Positions 24,061-32,802 are shown, counted from the stretch's first letter. The stretch is DNA of 64,000 nucleotides from Sinorhizobium sp. RAC02 (GCF_001713395.1 NZ_CP016450.1:2356001-2420000); one strand, 5' to 3'. Numbers and translations are program-made. The notes: generated by a model not told the origin, from the letters alone.

Positions 24061-26082
24061 TCAGATCACCAGGAAATCCGCAGCGCTGAGGTTGAGGCCG
24101 GCCGACAGCGACGCAAACTTGACCGCCCTGAACGCCGAACCGCCGCCATCGGCGTCATAGAACAGCGAACCGGTGTTCGAGTTGTAGATGATGAAATCGT
24201 CTGCATCGCGTGGCGCGCTGGCATTGTCCTTGAACGCCGACGCATCCAACCCCCCGAGATCGAGCGCTGAAAAGATCGCGCTGTCGAGCTGGATCTGGTC
24301 ATCGGCGACGTTGAAATCGCCGATGCGGGCGACACCGCCGGAGCCCAGCGCGCTCGAGAACAGGAACGTGTCCGCCCCCCCCATTCCCCACAGCGTGTCG
24401 TTGCCGCCACCGCCATCGATCACGTTGCCACCGTCATTGCCGCGCACCAGCTGCGCCAGTTCGTTGCCGGTCAGATTGGTTGCACGGGTGCCCTGCAGGG
24501 AGGTGGTGTTCAGATATTCGACGCTGGCGCCGCTGGCGAGCACATAGTTCACGCCGGCGCTGACGCGGTCATTGCCTTCACCGCCAATTTCGACGATTGC
24601 CGTTCCGGCGTTATAGACCGAATAGGTATCGTTGCCGGCACCTCCAGTCAAAATGTCGGCAGCGCCGACCCCACCATCGGTGAAAATGTTGTCGTTGGCG
24701 TCACCGGTGATGATGTCAGCGAAAACGGAGCCCCTGATGATTTCTATGCCGGTCAACGTGTCGCCGTTGGCGTCACCGGATGATACTTGCGGCCCCAACA
24801 GCCGAAGATCGATCGTGACACCGGCCGAAGACGCCGCATAGCTTACCGTGTCGATACCTGCGCCACCATCAAGCGTGTCAGCCCCGGCCCCGCCCTGGAG
24901 CACGTCGTCACCGTTGCCGCCGGACAGAATGTTCGCCGCGGAACTGCCGGTCAGTGTGTCGTTGAAGGCCGAGCCGATGAGGTTCTCGATGTTGCTCAGG
25001 GTATCGCCCTGGGCCTCGCCGCCGGACCCGCTGCCAGCGGCGAGGTCGACATTCACCGCCGCCGACGAACCGGAATAGTCGGCGGTGTCGATACCGGCGC
25101 CGCCGTTCAGCGTGTCGGCCCCGGCGCCGCCCTCAAGCGCGTCGTCACCATTGCCGCCGTTCAGAACGTTGACCCCGGAGCTGCCGGTCAGCGTGTCGTT
25201 GAAACTCGAACCGGTAAGGTTCTCGATACTGTTGAAGGTGTCGCCCTGAGCCTCGCCGCCGGACGCGACACCGGTGATGAGGTTGACGCTCACCGCTGCG
25301 CTGGACCCGCCATATACGGCCGTGTCGGTACCGGCACCGCCATTCAATATGTCGCCGAGCGCACCACCATCGAGAGAGTCGTTACCGTTGCCGCCGTTCA
25401 GCGTGTCGCTGCCGTTAGCGGAGATACCGGCGTAACTGTCTCCGAAGAGGCTGTCGTTGCCGTCCAGGCCGTTGAGTATGTCGTTGCCATCAAAGCCGAC
25501 CAGGTCGGTGTCGATGCTTTGGTTGCCTGTTATTGTGTCGTTGAAAGCGGTGCCCAGAACCAACTCGAAGCCGGAGAGCGTGACGCCCCCGGTCGCCGTC
25601 CCCGTGGCCAGATCGATGGTGAGGGCCGAACCCCAGACGCGGCCATCGAGAAGGTCCCGGCCGGCGCCGCCATCAAGCGTGTCAGCGCCGCCGCTAAGCT
25701 GGATGTAGTCGTCCCCCGCTCCGCTACTGACAACGTTGACCCCGCCGTCACCGGCCAGTTGGTCGTTGAAGGCGCTGCCGATCAGGTTCTCGAAACCACT
25801 CATCGTGTCGCCCAGCGACTCGCCATAGGTGCCGAAGGCGTTCAAGGCCACCCCGACACCGGCTGTTGCGTTGGCGTAGCTGAGCGTGTCGATGCCGGCA
25901 CCACCGTCCATGTTGTCGGCACCGAGACCGCCTTCGATGATGTCGTTGCCTCCCAGGCCAGACAGCGTATCGTCGCCGCCGAGGCCGTTGATGATGTCGA
26001 TACCGTCTGGATTTGTTGGAGCGCCTAGGTCCGTCCCGGTAAGCGTGTCAATACCCGCAGTGCCGTTGAGAGTCTGGGTCAT
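24061..26082 (-). CDS. RTX-type calcium-binding protein, 673 aa
   Basis: The start is the ATG at 26082 (MTQTLNGTAGIDTLTG), 9 bases after GGAGG; an ATG at 26091 is too close to that site. It is built almost wholly of glycine-aspartate repeats in blocks, with a repeated spacer type (SGGEAQGDTLSNIENLIGSA) about every 60-90 residues, and no separate N-terminal domain. The last 80 residues form the same secretion module as the other two RTX proteins, ending SAADFLVI. It is likely secreted by a type I system encoded elsewhere. Confidence 0.9.
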   Translation of the reverse strand: MTQTLNGTAGIDTLTGTDLGAPTNPDGIDIINGLGGDDTLSGLGGNDIIEGGLGADNMDGGAGIDTLSYANATAGVGVALNAFGTYGESLGDTMSGFENLIGSAFNDQLAGDGGVNVVSSGAGDDYIQLSGGADTLDGGAGRDLLDGRVWGSALTIDLATGTATGGVTLSGFELVLGTAFNDTITGNQSIDTDLVGFDGNDILNGLDGNDSLFGDSYAGISANGSDTLNGGNGNDSLDGGALGDILNGGAGTDTAVYGGSSAAVSVNLITGVASGGEAQGDTFNSIENLTGSSFNDTLTGSSGVNVLNGGNGDDALEGGAGADTLNGGAGIDTADYSGSSAAVNVDLAAGSGSGGEAQGDTLSNIENLIGSAFNDTLTGSSAANILSGGNGDDVLQGGAGADTLDGGAGIDTVSYAASSAGVTIDLRLLGPQVSSGDANGDTLTGIEIIRGSVFADIITGDANDNIFTDGGVGAADILTGGAGNDTYSVYNAGTAIVEIGGEGNDRVSAGVNYVLASGASVEYLNTTSLQGTRATNLTGNELAQLVRGNDGGNVIDGGGGNDTLWGMGGADTFLFSSALGSGGVARIGDFNVADDQIQLDSAIFSALDLGGLDASAFKDNASAPRDADDFIIYNSNTGSLFYDADGGGSAFRAVKFASLSAGLNLSAADFLVI

Positions 26083-26282
26083 CGGTTGCATCCTCCTCCA
26101 TCAAATCGCGCCCGCAGCACGGGTGCGTCTCACTCTTTCGCAACCAAAGTTAATAGTCTAGGGGGAAGAGGTCTAGATAAGAGGGGCTACCTAGCAGAGC
26201 GGGAAGTCGGAAGTGTTAGTGAATCGTTAATGATCGAGCCACCCAATGATGTAGGCGCCCGGGGGCCGATGTGGTGGACGTT

Positions 26283-26364
26283 GTCCTCAGCGGGTTCCAG
26301 ACTCGGAGAGTGCGGCCTGACGAGTATCCTATTTCAGGCCGGCGAGCGTCCGAAGATGGAGTGA
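26283..26364 (+). pseudogene. Remnant of the SILFQAGE gene
   Basis: The frame reads AGSRLGECGLTSILFQAGE then RPKME and a TGA, aligning over about 25 residues with the end of the 894-1136 protein. It lies upstream of the RTX gene start on the opposite strand, in a 315-base stretch (26083-26396) that holds no other gene. Confidence 0.7.
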
Positions 26365-26396
26365 ATCTGGCATTGCAGATCTTGGAGGGGTGCTGA

Positions 26397-26639
26397 ATGA
26401 ACAAGAAATCCGACGAGATTGTACAGGCCATTGCAGCCATCCATGCCGCCCATACAAACGCGTTGGTCGTTCTGGGCAAAACCCTTCAGGAGGCTGGCGT
26501 GCTCGATCCGACCCACTATACCGCCAACATCCGGACGACCATCGAAGCCAATAACTCTCGCATCGGGCCGGACGTTCAGAGGCTGCTCGTCGACCTTGCC
26601 GAACTGATGGAGATGCAAGACGAGGTCGGCACTGCGTGA
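26397..26639 (+). CDS. Hypothetical helical protein, 80 aa
   Basis: GGAGGGG stands 8 bases before the ATG. The protein is helical (IVQAIAAIHAAHTNALVVLG, VQRLLVDLAELMEMQDE). It starts 33 bases after one SILFQAGE remnant and ends 5 bases before another. This makes it a small cargo gene bracketed by the same phage scar. The function is unknown. Confidence 0.65.
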   Translation: MNKKSDEIVQAIAAIHAAHTNALVVLGKTLQEAGVLDPTHYTANIRTTIEANNSRIGPDVQRLLVDLAELMEMQDEVGTA

Positions 26640-26643
26640 GCTC

Positions 26644-26830
26644 GCGCGGGGGTTACGGCCGGCGAGCTTCGGGAGATGTAACAACGTGGCGCACAGGGAA
26701 CAAGCGGCGGCGATCACGGTTGTTGACGCGCGGTCGCCCGGTCTCCACTGAGCATTTTGGTTCGCCCAATCAAATGGCCGCACGCCGGGAGCCGTGAAGC
26801 GTGTCCGGGAAGTCGCGCTTTGCGGTTCTC
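26644..26830 (+). repeat. Direct repeat copy B, beginning with a SILFQAGE-gene remnant
   Basis: GVTAGELREM and a TAA at 26678-26680 match the end of the 894-1136 gene. From 26685 the sequence follows copy A at 2862 almost base for base for about 90 bases, then skips the terminator block of copy A and continues GCCGGGAGCCGTGAAGCGTG. Both copies are in the same orientation, 23.8 kb apart. No gene is apparent inside. Confidence 0.8.
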
Positions 26831-26903
26831 CTCAGGGAAGCGCAATGGAGGGGGCGGAGAACTTTTTGATCGGATGTTGACCGCAACCGCAACGCTGCGT
26901 CCC

Positions 26904-27152
26904 CTAGACCATTTGCATATTGCTGACTTCTTCCGGCATTTCGTCACCATGGAAATAGATCAGCTTCGGCTCACCAAAGTCGCCACTCTCTGGATCTCCT
27001 TCCATCACAGTCGCGAAGACCATGGGTTTACTCAATGCGAGGCGTTCGGCCACCCGCCTTGCATGCACGACGCTATTGGCTTGGACAGCAATGTCTGGCT
27101 TCAAGCCGCGTTTACCCGGGCTGAAGGACTGAACCACGAAATACGACGCCAT
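26904..27152 (-). CDS. Hypothetical protein, 82 aa
   Basis: The ATG at 27152 (MASYFVVQSFSPGKRGLKPD) has AGGAGA 6 bases upstream; the ATG at 27158 is too close to it. It contains ARRVAERLALSKPMVFATV, a helix-strand pattern. I recall similar rhizobial proteins with no assigned function. It looks intact in a region where its neighbours are decaying. Confidence 0.7.
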   Translation of the reverse strand: MASYFVVQSFSPGKRGLKPDIAVQANSVVHARRVAERLALSKPMVFATVMEGDPESGDFGEPKLIYFHGDEMPEEVSNMQMV

Positions 27153-27335
27153 GCTCATTCTCCTGTACGCTAAACTGCTTCTACCACGGTTCGGATATCA
27201 AACCTAAAGAAGAACAACGCTAGGAAATAATTCTAGATCATCGACAGCCGGAAGTTGCATCAATTCCCGTCTAGAGCGCTTCCTTGTAAGGAAACGGAAT
27301 CGCGGTATCGTGCAAAAGGCGCCTAGGAGGGATTG

Positions 27336-27538
27336 ATACCGACGAGACCCAAGCCTCAGAACCGCTACGACATGCGCGAAGACGGGACCGGCCTGTGGCG
27401 GTCTACGACATATTCACAGGGCTGACAGCCGAGGTGAACGGCGTGCCGCAAGATGGACTGGACATAGAAGTTGCAAGATTCATGGTGGGTGAATTGAACG
27501 ACGTATACATCGCCAGACACAAGGGGACCACGCATTGA
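27336..27538 (+). pseudogene. Small gene with lost start codon and frameshift
   Basis: AGGAGG at 27325-27330 is followed at the right distance by ATA CCG ACG instead of ATG. The frame reads PTRPKPQNRYDMREDGTGLW, then breaks. One base further the reading continues VYDIFTGLTAEVNGVPQDGL and ARFMVGELNDVYIARHKG to a TGA at 27536. A one-base loss near 27400 and a G-to-A change in the start codon explain this. The family is not recognised. Confidence 0.65.
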
Positions 27539-27826
27539 GTGACAACGGCGAGGAACGCCCAGCATTGGGTTTTGCAAAGAGCGTCCGCGAGGCTTTTGAG
27601 ACGATAGACGCACCGGCAACAAAGCGCGATATCGCAAAATGTGCATGCCGCCATGGTTTTGGCTTTCGAGGCAATAAGCACAGCGCATGGCGATTTGTCT
27701 TACGATCCCCGCACAGAAGAAGGCATTGAAGCCTCTAAGAGGTATAGGGCAAGCATGGACGCCTTTCTAAACTCGATCCGAGATGGCGTAAGAGGCCTCG
27801 CTGAGGAGGTGACTAAGAATGACTGA
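27535..27826 (+). pseudogene. Small gene frameshifted in an A-run
   Basis: A TTG start at 27535 overlaps the previous stop and gives SDNGEERPALGFAKSVREAF and ETIDAPATKRDIAK. Just past an AAAA run at 27636-27639, a second frame continues VHAAMVLAFEAISTAHGDLS and ASMDAFLNSIRDGVRGLAEE to a TGA at 27826. One extra A would join them into a 97-residue protein. The change could be a real mutation or a homopolymer error. Confidence 0.6.
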
Positions 27827-28166
27827 AGACGTCGATTTTTCGCTGTTTGAGAAGCTTCGGCAGCAGGCTGGACCGCAAACCGACCAAAAGGTACCGTTGA
27901 AATCGGGAGACGGAGGTGGCACATTTGACGGCATGGAAGCTCGAGTAAAAGCTTTTGAAGATGACATGAAGAAAATCCTGCAGGACACTGCAGAGATCAA
28001 GGGCATGTTGCGCGCCGCGCCATCAACCGTAGACTTTGGGGAGATGAAGGGGCGAGTAAACAGCCTCCCCACCACAGCCAAGGTGGCAACGATCGTCGGT
28101 ATCGCAGCCGGCCTTGTGACCATTCTCACAAGATGGAACGAGTTGAGTAGTCTCTTCGGCAAATGA
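27819..28166 (+). CDS. Hypothetical membrane-anchored protein, 115 aa
   Basis: It begins MTEDVDFSLFEKLRQQAG, has the conserved-looking KVPLKSGDGGGTFDGMEARV, then a coiled-coil segment and a C-terminal hydrophobic helix (VATIVGIAAGLVTILT). Similar proteins occur in rhizobial mobile regions (recall). It overlaps the 27535-27826 gene by 8 bases, so the three genes 27336-28166 form one operon with a terminator after it. Confidence 0.75.
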   Translation: MTEDVDFSLFEKLRQQAGPQTDQKVPLKSGDGGGTFDGMEARVKAFEDDMKKILQDTAEIKGMLRAAPSTVDFGEMKGRVNSLPTTAKVATIVGIAAGLVTILTRWNELSSLFGK

Positions 28167-28183
28167 AAACTCTGTCTTTCCTC

Positions 28184-28210
28184 AGCCCGCCCTCACCTGC
28201 GGGCTTTTTC
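28184..28210 (+). terminator. Rho-independent terminator
   Basis: AGCCCGC pairs with GCGGGCT around 8 bases and is followed by TTTT. It lies 18 bases after the 27819-28166 stop. Confidence 0.75.
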
Positions 28211-28399
28211 GTTGCCCTTACCCTTCCCGATAATCACCACCCCTATCCGCTTGAGCGCCTCGCTGAACGTCACGCCCAGCGCCATGGCGGCAAGGCCGGT
28301 AACGCCAAGCGCGCCGATCCCCATGAGCTTCCACTGCCGCACCTCGTCGGTGGCGGGCTTCAGTTCCGCTACGGAAACGCCTTCTGGAGCGTGGGACAA
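28193..28399 (-). CDS. Small membrane protein, 68 aa
   Basis: It has an acidic N-terminus (MSHAPEGVSVAELKPATDEV), one hydrophobic helix (LMGIGALGVTGLAAMALGV) and a basic tail (GKGKGNEKARR). Its end overlaps the terminator of the opposite operon. The function is unknown; a holin-like role is possible from the layout only. Confidence 0.5.
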   Translation of the reverse strand: MSHAPEGVSVAELKPATDEVRQWKLMGIGALGVTGLAAMALGVTFSEALKRIGVVIIGKGKGNEKARR

Positions 28400-28675
28400 A
28401 TTCCGAGCAGGAAAGCCAGCCGGTAGTTGTGTCGCTTGTTCACGTTAGCGTTTTTACCCCAATTACCGAATATTCATTGCAGTCAAAGCGTCTCTATTCT
28501 TTAGTGGCGCGTGTTCCGTAAGTCGCTTTTCCTGCCGCGTTGTTGTCGACAGGATGAAAAAGTGATTTTCCAAAGCCTCTGACCGACAAGCGGTCCGCAT
28601 GCGTGCAGGGTCGCCCTGATAGCATTTGGTATTCTTTAGCTCGTCAGCGTTGACGCAACGAATAGGAAGCAGTTC

Positions 28676-29872
28676 ATGGCAACGATGATCCTAAACCTAG
28701 GCATCAGCATAACGAGAGTGGCTCTCTCCGCTTTCGAGAACATTCGAGCACTGAATGGGTCGGTGAAACCTATCTCTGGCCAGGAAAGCACAACCGCGAT
28801 GTTCATCGCCGAAGACACAAGCGCCTTAGAGATCCAGCTTAGCGGGCACGGTTTCACTTACTCGAATGGCGTGCTGACGGGCGGAACGGTAACCGGTTTG
28901 ACTGGGTTTCCCGCCGACAGCTCGTATGTGGCTTTCACCCTTCAAGGATTCGCCGGAATTTCCGCTGAAGAGATGATGGCCATTCTCAACGGAAGCAACG
29001 CGGGCTTTTTCAATTTAATTCAGTCCAACCAGTGGGACTACACAGGCTCGGGCGGCGACGATGATTTCGCTGCGGGGGAACTCAGCGACAATCTAAGTTC
29101 CGGCATGGGGGATGACACACTATACGGAGGTGGGGGCAACGATACGATCGACGGCGGCGCCGACAATGACATCCTGTACGGCGGAAACGGCAATGATAAG
29201 ATTATTGGCGGCACCGGAACTGATACCATGTACGGCGGAGCCGGCAATGATACGTTCTACGTCAATTCCAACTTCGACAAAGTGCGTGAAAATGCTGGGG
29301 GCGGAAGCGATACCGTCGTCAGCGCGAATACCTTCACTCTTCACGCAAGCGCGGAAATTGAGAACCTTCGGACAATCGATAGCGCCGCCACTGGCTCCTA
29401 TGTTTTGACGGGAAACGACTTCTCACAAAATATTACGGGCAATGCAGGTCACAACCGCCTGATTGGACTTGGGGGAAACGACGGCCTCTCGGGCGGTAGT
29501 GGCAATGACAGGCTTTATGGCGGTAGCGGCAATGACACCCTCAGAGGTGGCAACGGCGCAGATATTTTCGTGTTCAACACGGCCCTCAGCGGCTCCACAA
29601 ACAGCGACACCATTCTCGATTTCAGCGCGACCGCCGACACGATCTGGCTGGACAACGCCATCTTCACGGCTGTCGGCGCGAACGGTGGGCTTTCATCTGT
29701 GGCTTTCCGGATCGGAACAGCGGCTGCCGACGCGAGCGACCGGGTGATCTACAACTCGTCGACGGGTGCGCTGATCTACGACAGCAACGGTTCTGCCTCC
29801 GGTGGAGCGGTGCAGTTCGCCAAGCTGGCGACCGGCCTTGCCCTGACGAATGCCGATTTCTTCATTATCTAG
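28676..29872 (+). CDS. RTX-type calcium-binding protein, 398 aa
   Basis: Residues 1 to about 125 form a domain unlike that of the 1358 protein (ITRVALSAFENIRALNGSVK, GHGFTYSNGVLTGGTVTGL). Repeats follow from about residue 130 (GGNDTIDGGADNDILYGGNG), then a second repeat block (NDRLYGGSGNDTLRGG) and the shared C-terminal module ending NADFFII. GGAAGC lies 6 bases before the ATG. It points toward the holin gene; only 20 bases separate the stops. No transporter is nearby. Confidence 0.9.
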   Translation: MATMILNLGISITRVALSAFENIRALNGSVKPISGQESTTAMFIAEDTSALEIQLSGHGFTYSNGVLTGGTVTGLTGFPADSSYVAFTLQGFAGISAEEMMAILNGSNAGFFNLIQSNQWDYTGSGGDDDFAAGELSDNLSSGMGDDTLYGGGGNDTIDGGADNDILYGGNGNDKIIGGTGTDTMYGGAGNDTFYVNSNFDKVRENAGGGSDTVVSANTFTLHASAEIENLRTIDSAATGSYVLTGNDFSQNITGNAGHNRLIGLGGNDGLSGGSGNDRLYGGSGNDTLRGGNGADIFVFNTALSGSTNSDTILDFSATADTIWLDNAIFTAVGANGGLSSVAFRIGTAAADASDRVIYNSSTGALIYDSNGSASGGAVQFAKLATGLALTNADFFII

Positions 29873-29892
29873 CAGCGCGGCCCGCCGACGAT

Positions 29893-30219
29893 TTAAGCGT
29901 CGCCGGCCGGCTTGAACCGCCGGACGACGAACTCAAACAACGCATCGCTGATCCACATGGCCGAGACGCCGATCAGGAATGCAGCCGCATGCTGCGCGGC
30001 GATCTCATCCGGCGGCAGTGGCCAGTTGACGACGCCGAGATAGCGCACGGCCGGCGTCGTCAGATATCCGGCCGCCAGGGCGCCGCAGATTGGTGACGCC
30101 ACCAGTTCACGGACCTTGTACGAGCGGCGGGACAACGCGCGCAGCACCCCGCCAGAAAGGCCAGCAAGCACGATACTGGCCTTGATGCCTAGGAAATCGA
30201 AGAATTCAGCGGGTGTCAT
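29893..30219 (-). CDS. Holin-like phage membrane protein, 108 aa
   Basis: Three hydrophobic stretches are visible (SIVLAGLSGGVLRAL, ICGALAAGYLTTPAVRYL, HAAAFLIGVSAMWISDALF). The protein begins MTPAEFFDFLGIKAS. Proteins of this form precede endolysins in rhizobial phages (recall). Here it follows the 30242 gene and the endolysin in the same direction, so a lysis cassette is likely. Confidence 0.7.
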   Translation of the reverse strand: MTPAEFFDFLGIKASIVLAGLSGGVLRALSRRSYKVRELVASPICGALAAGYLTTPAVRYLGVVNWPLPPDEIAAQHAAAFLIGVSAMWISDALFEFVVRRFKPAGDA

Positions 30220-30241
30220 GAAGCACCTTGCCTTTCAGATA

Positions 30242-30418
30242 TCAGGAAGCATTTTTCGGAGCGATGTAGGCGGCAAGCGCCGGAAGCAGGATCACCGCCG
30301 CATAGGCCGCAATCGTGCCCCACCAGGGCGTGCCGTCCTGCAGCGCGAACGGGAGCACGGCGAGACCGCCGAGGACGCCGCCAGCGCCAGCACCGAGGGC
30401 TTTCGAAATCTTGTTCAT
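30242..30418 (-). CDS. Small membrane protein of the lysis cassette, 58 aa
   Basis: It starts MNKISKALGAGAGGVLGGLA and carries two hydrophobic segments, the second being TIAAYAAVILLPALAAYI. GGAAACG lies upstream of the ATG. It sits between the endolysin and the holin-like gene, so an auxiliary lysis role is inferred. Confidence 0.7.
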   Translation of the reverse strand: MNKISKALGAGAGGVLGGLAVLPFALQDGTPWWGTIAAYAAVILLPALAAYIAPKNAS

Positions 30419-30445
30419 CGTCGTTTCCTTTCGAGTTTTAAGGGG

Positions 30446-31099
30446 TTACGCCTCGTTGGTGGTGACGCTGGCGGAGATGGTGGACAGGGCAAGCGTGCCG
30501 GTCGGCGGCGTGTAGGTTCGCGGCCACCGGTAGCCAAGCAGGCGATCTTTCGACACGCGGGAGATGCTGACGCGGTTACTCTGGTTGCCGCCGAGGATAT
30601 GCAGGTGCGTCTTGTCGTGCCCGACGACGGTGCCAACGTGGCCCGGCCATCCGGACTTGGCGCCACGCCAGAAGGCGGCAACTGCGCCGATTTGCGGAGC
30701 CTCGATCGAGTGGCCGAACTTCAACCAGTTGCGCGAGCCGAGGGAATTGGCCGGCATAGCCTCGTTGGGGAGTGCCGTGGCGATGATCATCCCGACGAAG
30801 GCGCCACACCACGCGATTTCGGAGGCATCGAGCCGGAGAGCCTTGTCGAGCTTTCTGGCGTCCCTTACCTCGTGCAGGCCGAGAAAACGTCATCCCTCGC
30901 TCACCCACGGCAAGGCCGGGGACGACGGATCAAGCCCGAGAGCCGCCAGCGTTTTAGGGCCGACCGATCCAGGGTTCTTGATACTGAGCCCCTTGTCCAA
31001 CTGAAACCGAACGATGGCATTGGTCTTGTTTCGGCCAACGACGCCGTCGGCGTTCGTTGGCCCTAGATAATAGCCGAGCGCAATCAAGCGCTCCTGCAC
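30446..31099 (-). pseudogene. Phage endolysin (TIGR02594-like) with in-frame TGA
   Basis: The first part (30890-31099) is a peptidoglycan-binding domain: MQERLIALGYYLGPTNADGV and RFQLDKGLSIKNPGSVGPKT. After a TGA at 30890 the same frame goes on RFLGLHEVRDARKLDKALRL, then SEIAWCGAFVG (catalytic Cys region) and GHVGTVVGHD (His). A CGA to TGA change would restore a normal two-domain enzyme. The true start may be a little upstream of the GTG at 31099. As it stands only fragments are made. Confidence 0.8.
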
Positions 31100-31367
31100 C
31101 TGCAGGGTCGTGGTCGTGGGATGTCCTTGTGGTGGAACTGATTATTGAGTAACGCGTTATGAGCGAGCGGTCGAAGCATGCCACCGACGCGACCGTGAAC
31201 GGGACCGGGCGAGCGAAAGCGCGCTCCCCGGTCTCAATCAATCAATCATAGCAATGGATGATCGCTAGCGTGGCGCGCTGGAGGCTTCGTTGCGGCTTTG
31301 CCTTTGATATTGATGCTTGGCTGAGGCGCGGCTATGTTCCCACCGATCGAACTTAGGTGGAAAAATA

Positions 31368-32537
31368 ATGGCCGTAACAGCCCCGACCGCGCTCGAGAGT
31401 GCGACGCATCTTGTGCAACCGCTTCCCGGTTCAAGTAAGCTTGTAATTTTTTTCTCTGCGACAGGTACTAAGCCAGGGGCTTTCAACTTCATCAAGGAAG
31501 GCACCAAACTCCCTTGCCACCGCATGTTCATCAACAACGGTTACAACGAATGGTACCAAAACGGCGTACCGAATTTGGGTTCCTCTGTTGAAGCGACAGC
31601 CGCTACGATCCGTCAGTGGGCCGATCACCTCGGGGCGACAGAAATCTACACTTGCGGCGGTTCGATGGGGGCATATGCGGCAATACTTTACGGGACAATG
31701 CTCGGCGCACGCGTATTGTCATTTGCCGCGGAAACGTCGCTCGGGATCGAAGGTAGTCGCAGTGTGTCCCATATCCGCAAAGGTACGGAGCTAAAGTTTC
31801 CCGAACTCTCCGGGCATATCGCTCAATCAGACAAGCAGGTTATTCATTATGCCGGCGAACTCGATCCGGTCGATGTCTACTGTGCGGCCAAATTGAACGG
31901 AACGCCAAACCTCAGTCTCACAACCTTGCAGGGCCTCGGTCATGCGGCACCCCGATACATTCGAGACATTGGGCTACTGCCTGATTTTCTCAACTGCCTG
32001 ATTGAAGACAAGCCAATGCCAGGAACACCGAGGGATGGCGCTGTTCTGCAAAAGGAAGGGTTTGCAGAACTCTTTCTGGCTACTTTCCAGGCCCATAAAC
32101 GAAAAGAATGGGATGAGGTTGTCCGTATTGGCAGAGAGGCGGCAGAGATCCTGCCAACCTCGGAATTCTGCCACTTTCTCGTTGGGGTCGCCCTTCAAAA
32201 GACCGGGCGCCACGTCGATGCCTTGCCTCATGTCTCCATTGCCAAAGCGCTCGCCTATGAGAAAACAGAGGAGTATCCGGCTATCCTTCTTGCCTATGCG
32301 AGCTGCCTACGGAGCGTTGGAGACCCATGCCGAGCCGGTGAGATTTACCGGAATATGATCAATGCCGACGACACAAACCATAAGGCCCACTACGGGCTTG
32401 GCTTGTCTCTATTAAATCTCAAGGCGAAGTCCGAGGCGAAACTCTCATTTTCCAAGGCATTCGCACTTTTCCCGACAAATCCGACCTACGCCAAGAAAGC
32501 TGGTCAGGTTGTTGCCGCCTTGCCTGCTCCCCATTGA
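31368..32537 (+). CDS. Alpha/beta-hydrolase fold protein with TPR region, 389 aa
   Basis: The start at 31368 follows AGGTGG. Residues 1 to about 215 look like an alpha/beta hydrolase: SKLVIFFSATGTKPGAFNF, the nucleophile elbow CGGSMGAYAAILYG, and a late HYAGELDPVD and GLGHAAPRYI with a likely acid and histidine. Residues 230-389 are helical repeats of TPR type (AHYGLGLSLLNLKAKSEAKL). Such proteins can occur in surface-polysaccharide loci (recall); the substrate is unknown. It appears intact. Confidence 0.75.
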   Translation: MAVTAPTALESATHLVQPLPGSSKLVIFFSATGTKPGAFNFIKEGTKLPCHRMFINNGYNEWYQNGVPNLGSSVEATAATIRQWADHLGATEIYTCGGSMGAYAAILYGTMLGARVLSFAAETSLGIEGSRSVSHIRKGTELKFPELSGHIAQSDKQVIHYAGELDPVDVYCAAKLNGTPNLSLTTLQGLGHAAPRYIRDIGLLPDFLNCLIEDKPMPGTPRDGAVLQKEGFAELFLATFQAHKRKEWDEVVRIGREAAEILPTSEFCHFLVGVALQKTGRHVDALPHVSIAKALAYEKTEEYPAILLAYASCLRSVGDPCRAGEIYRNMINADDTNHKAHYGLGLSLLNLKAKSEAKLSFSKAFALFPTNPTYAKKAGQVVAALPAPH

Positions 32538-32662
32538 TATTTATGTTTGTTTCTTGGGTGGGTGTGGTGCGCGCCGACTAAGGGTGAAGCGAAGAATACT
32601 TAGAACAGACCAGCCAAGCCAATTTTTGGTATCAAACCAGCAACTGTAAAGGGGGTGGGAGC

Positions 32663-32802
32663 TTGTCGGTCGAATCCCCTGTGCATGCTGTTGGCGCCTT
32701 CTCGTACATTGGAGCAGGCTCGGCTGCCTACGCGGCGAAGATCGGCCGATACTGTTCGATTGGGCCGAAAGTGACATTGGGTAGCTACACGTCGCTTTGT
32801 AG
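32663..32802 (+). pseudogene. Fragment of a hexapeptide-repeat transferase
   Basis: The reading MSVESPVHAVGAFSYIGAGS and AAKIGRYCSIGPKVTLGSYT matches the N-terminal turns of a left-handed beta-helix acyltransferase. The similarity stops at about 32,800 and the frame then goes into unrelated sequence. Two-thirds of the protein are missing. Confidence 0.65.

Noticed and set aside
24300..26000. Regular repeats that could suggest a CRISPR array
   Set aside because: They are imperfect, in frame, and encode the GGxGxDxLx repeats of the RTX protein; there are no unique spacers.
24787..26028. A 413-codon open frame antisense to the RTX gene
   Set aside because: It is repetitive only because the RTX repeats are. 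The real gene has a good start site and a secretion module.
27535..27826. Two separate small genes in different frames
   Set aside because: The products join naturally after an A-run, and the second has no ribosome binding site, so one frameshifted gene is simpler. A homopolymer sequencing error remains possible.
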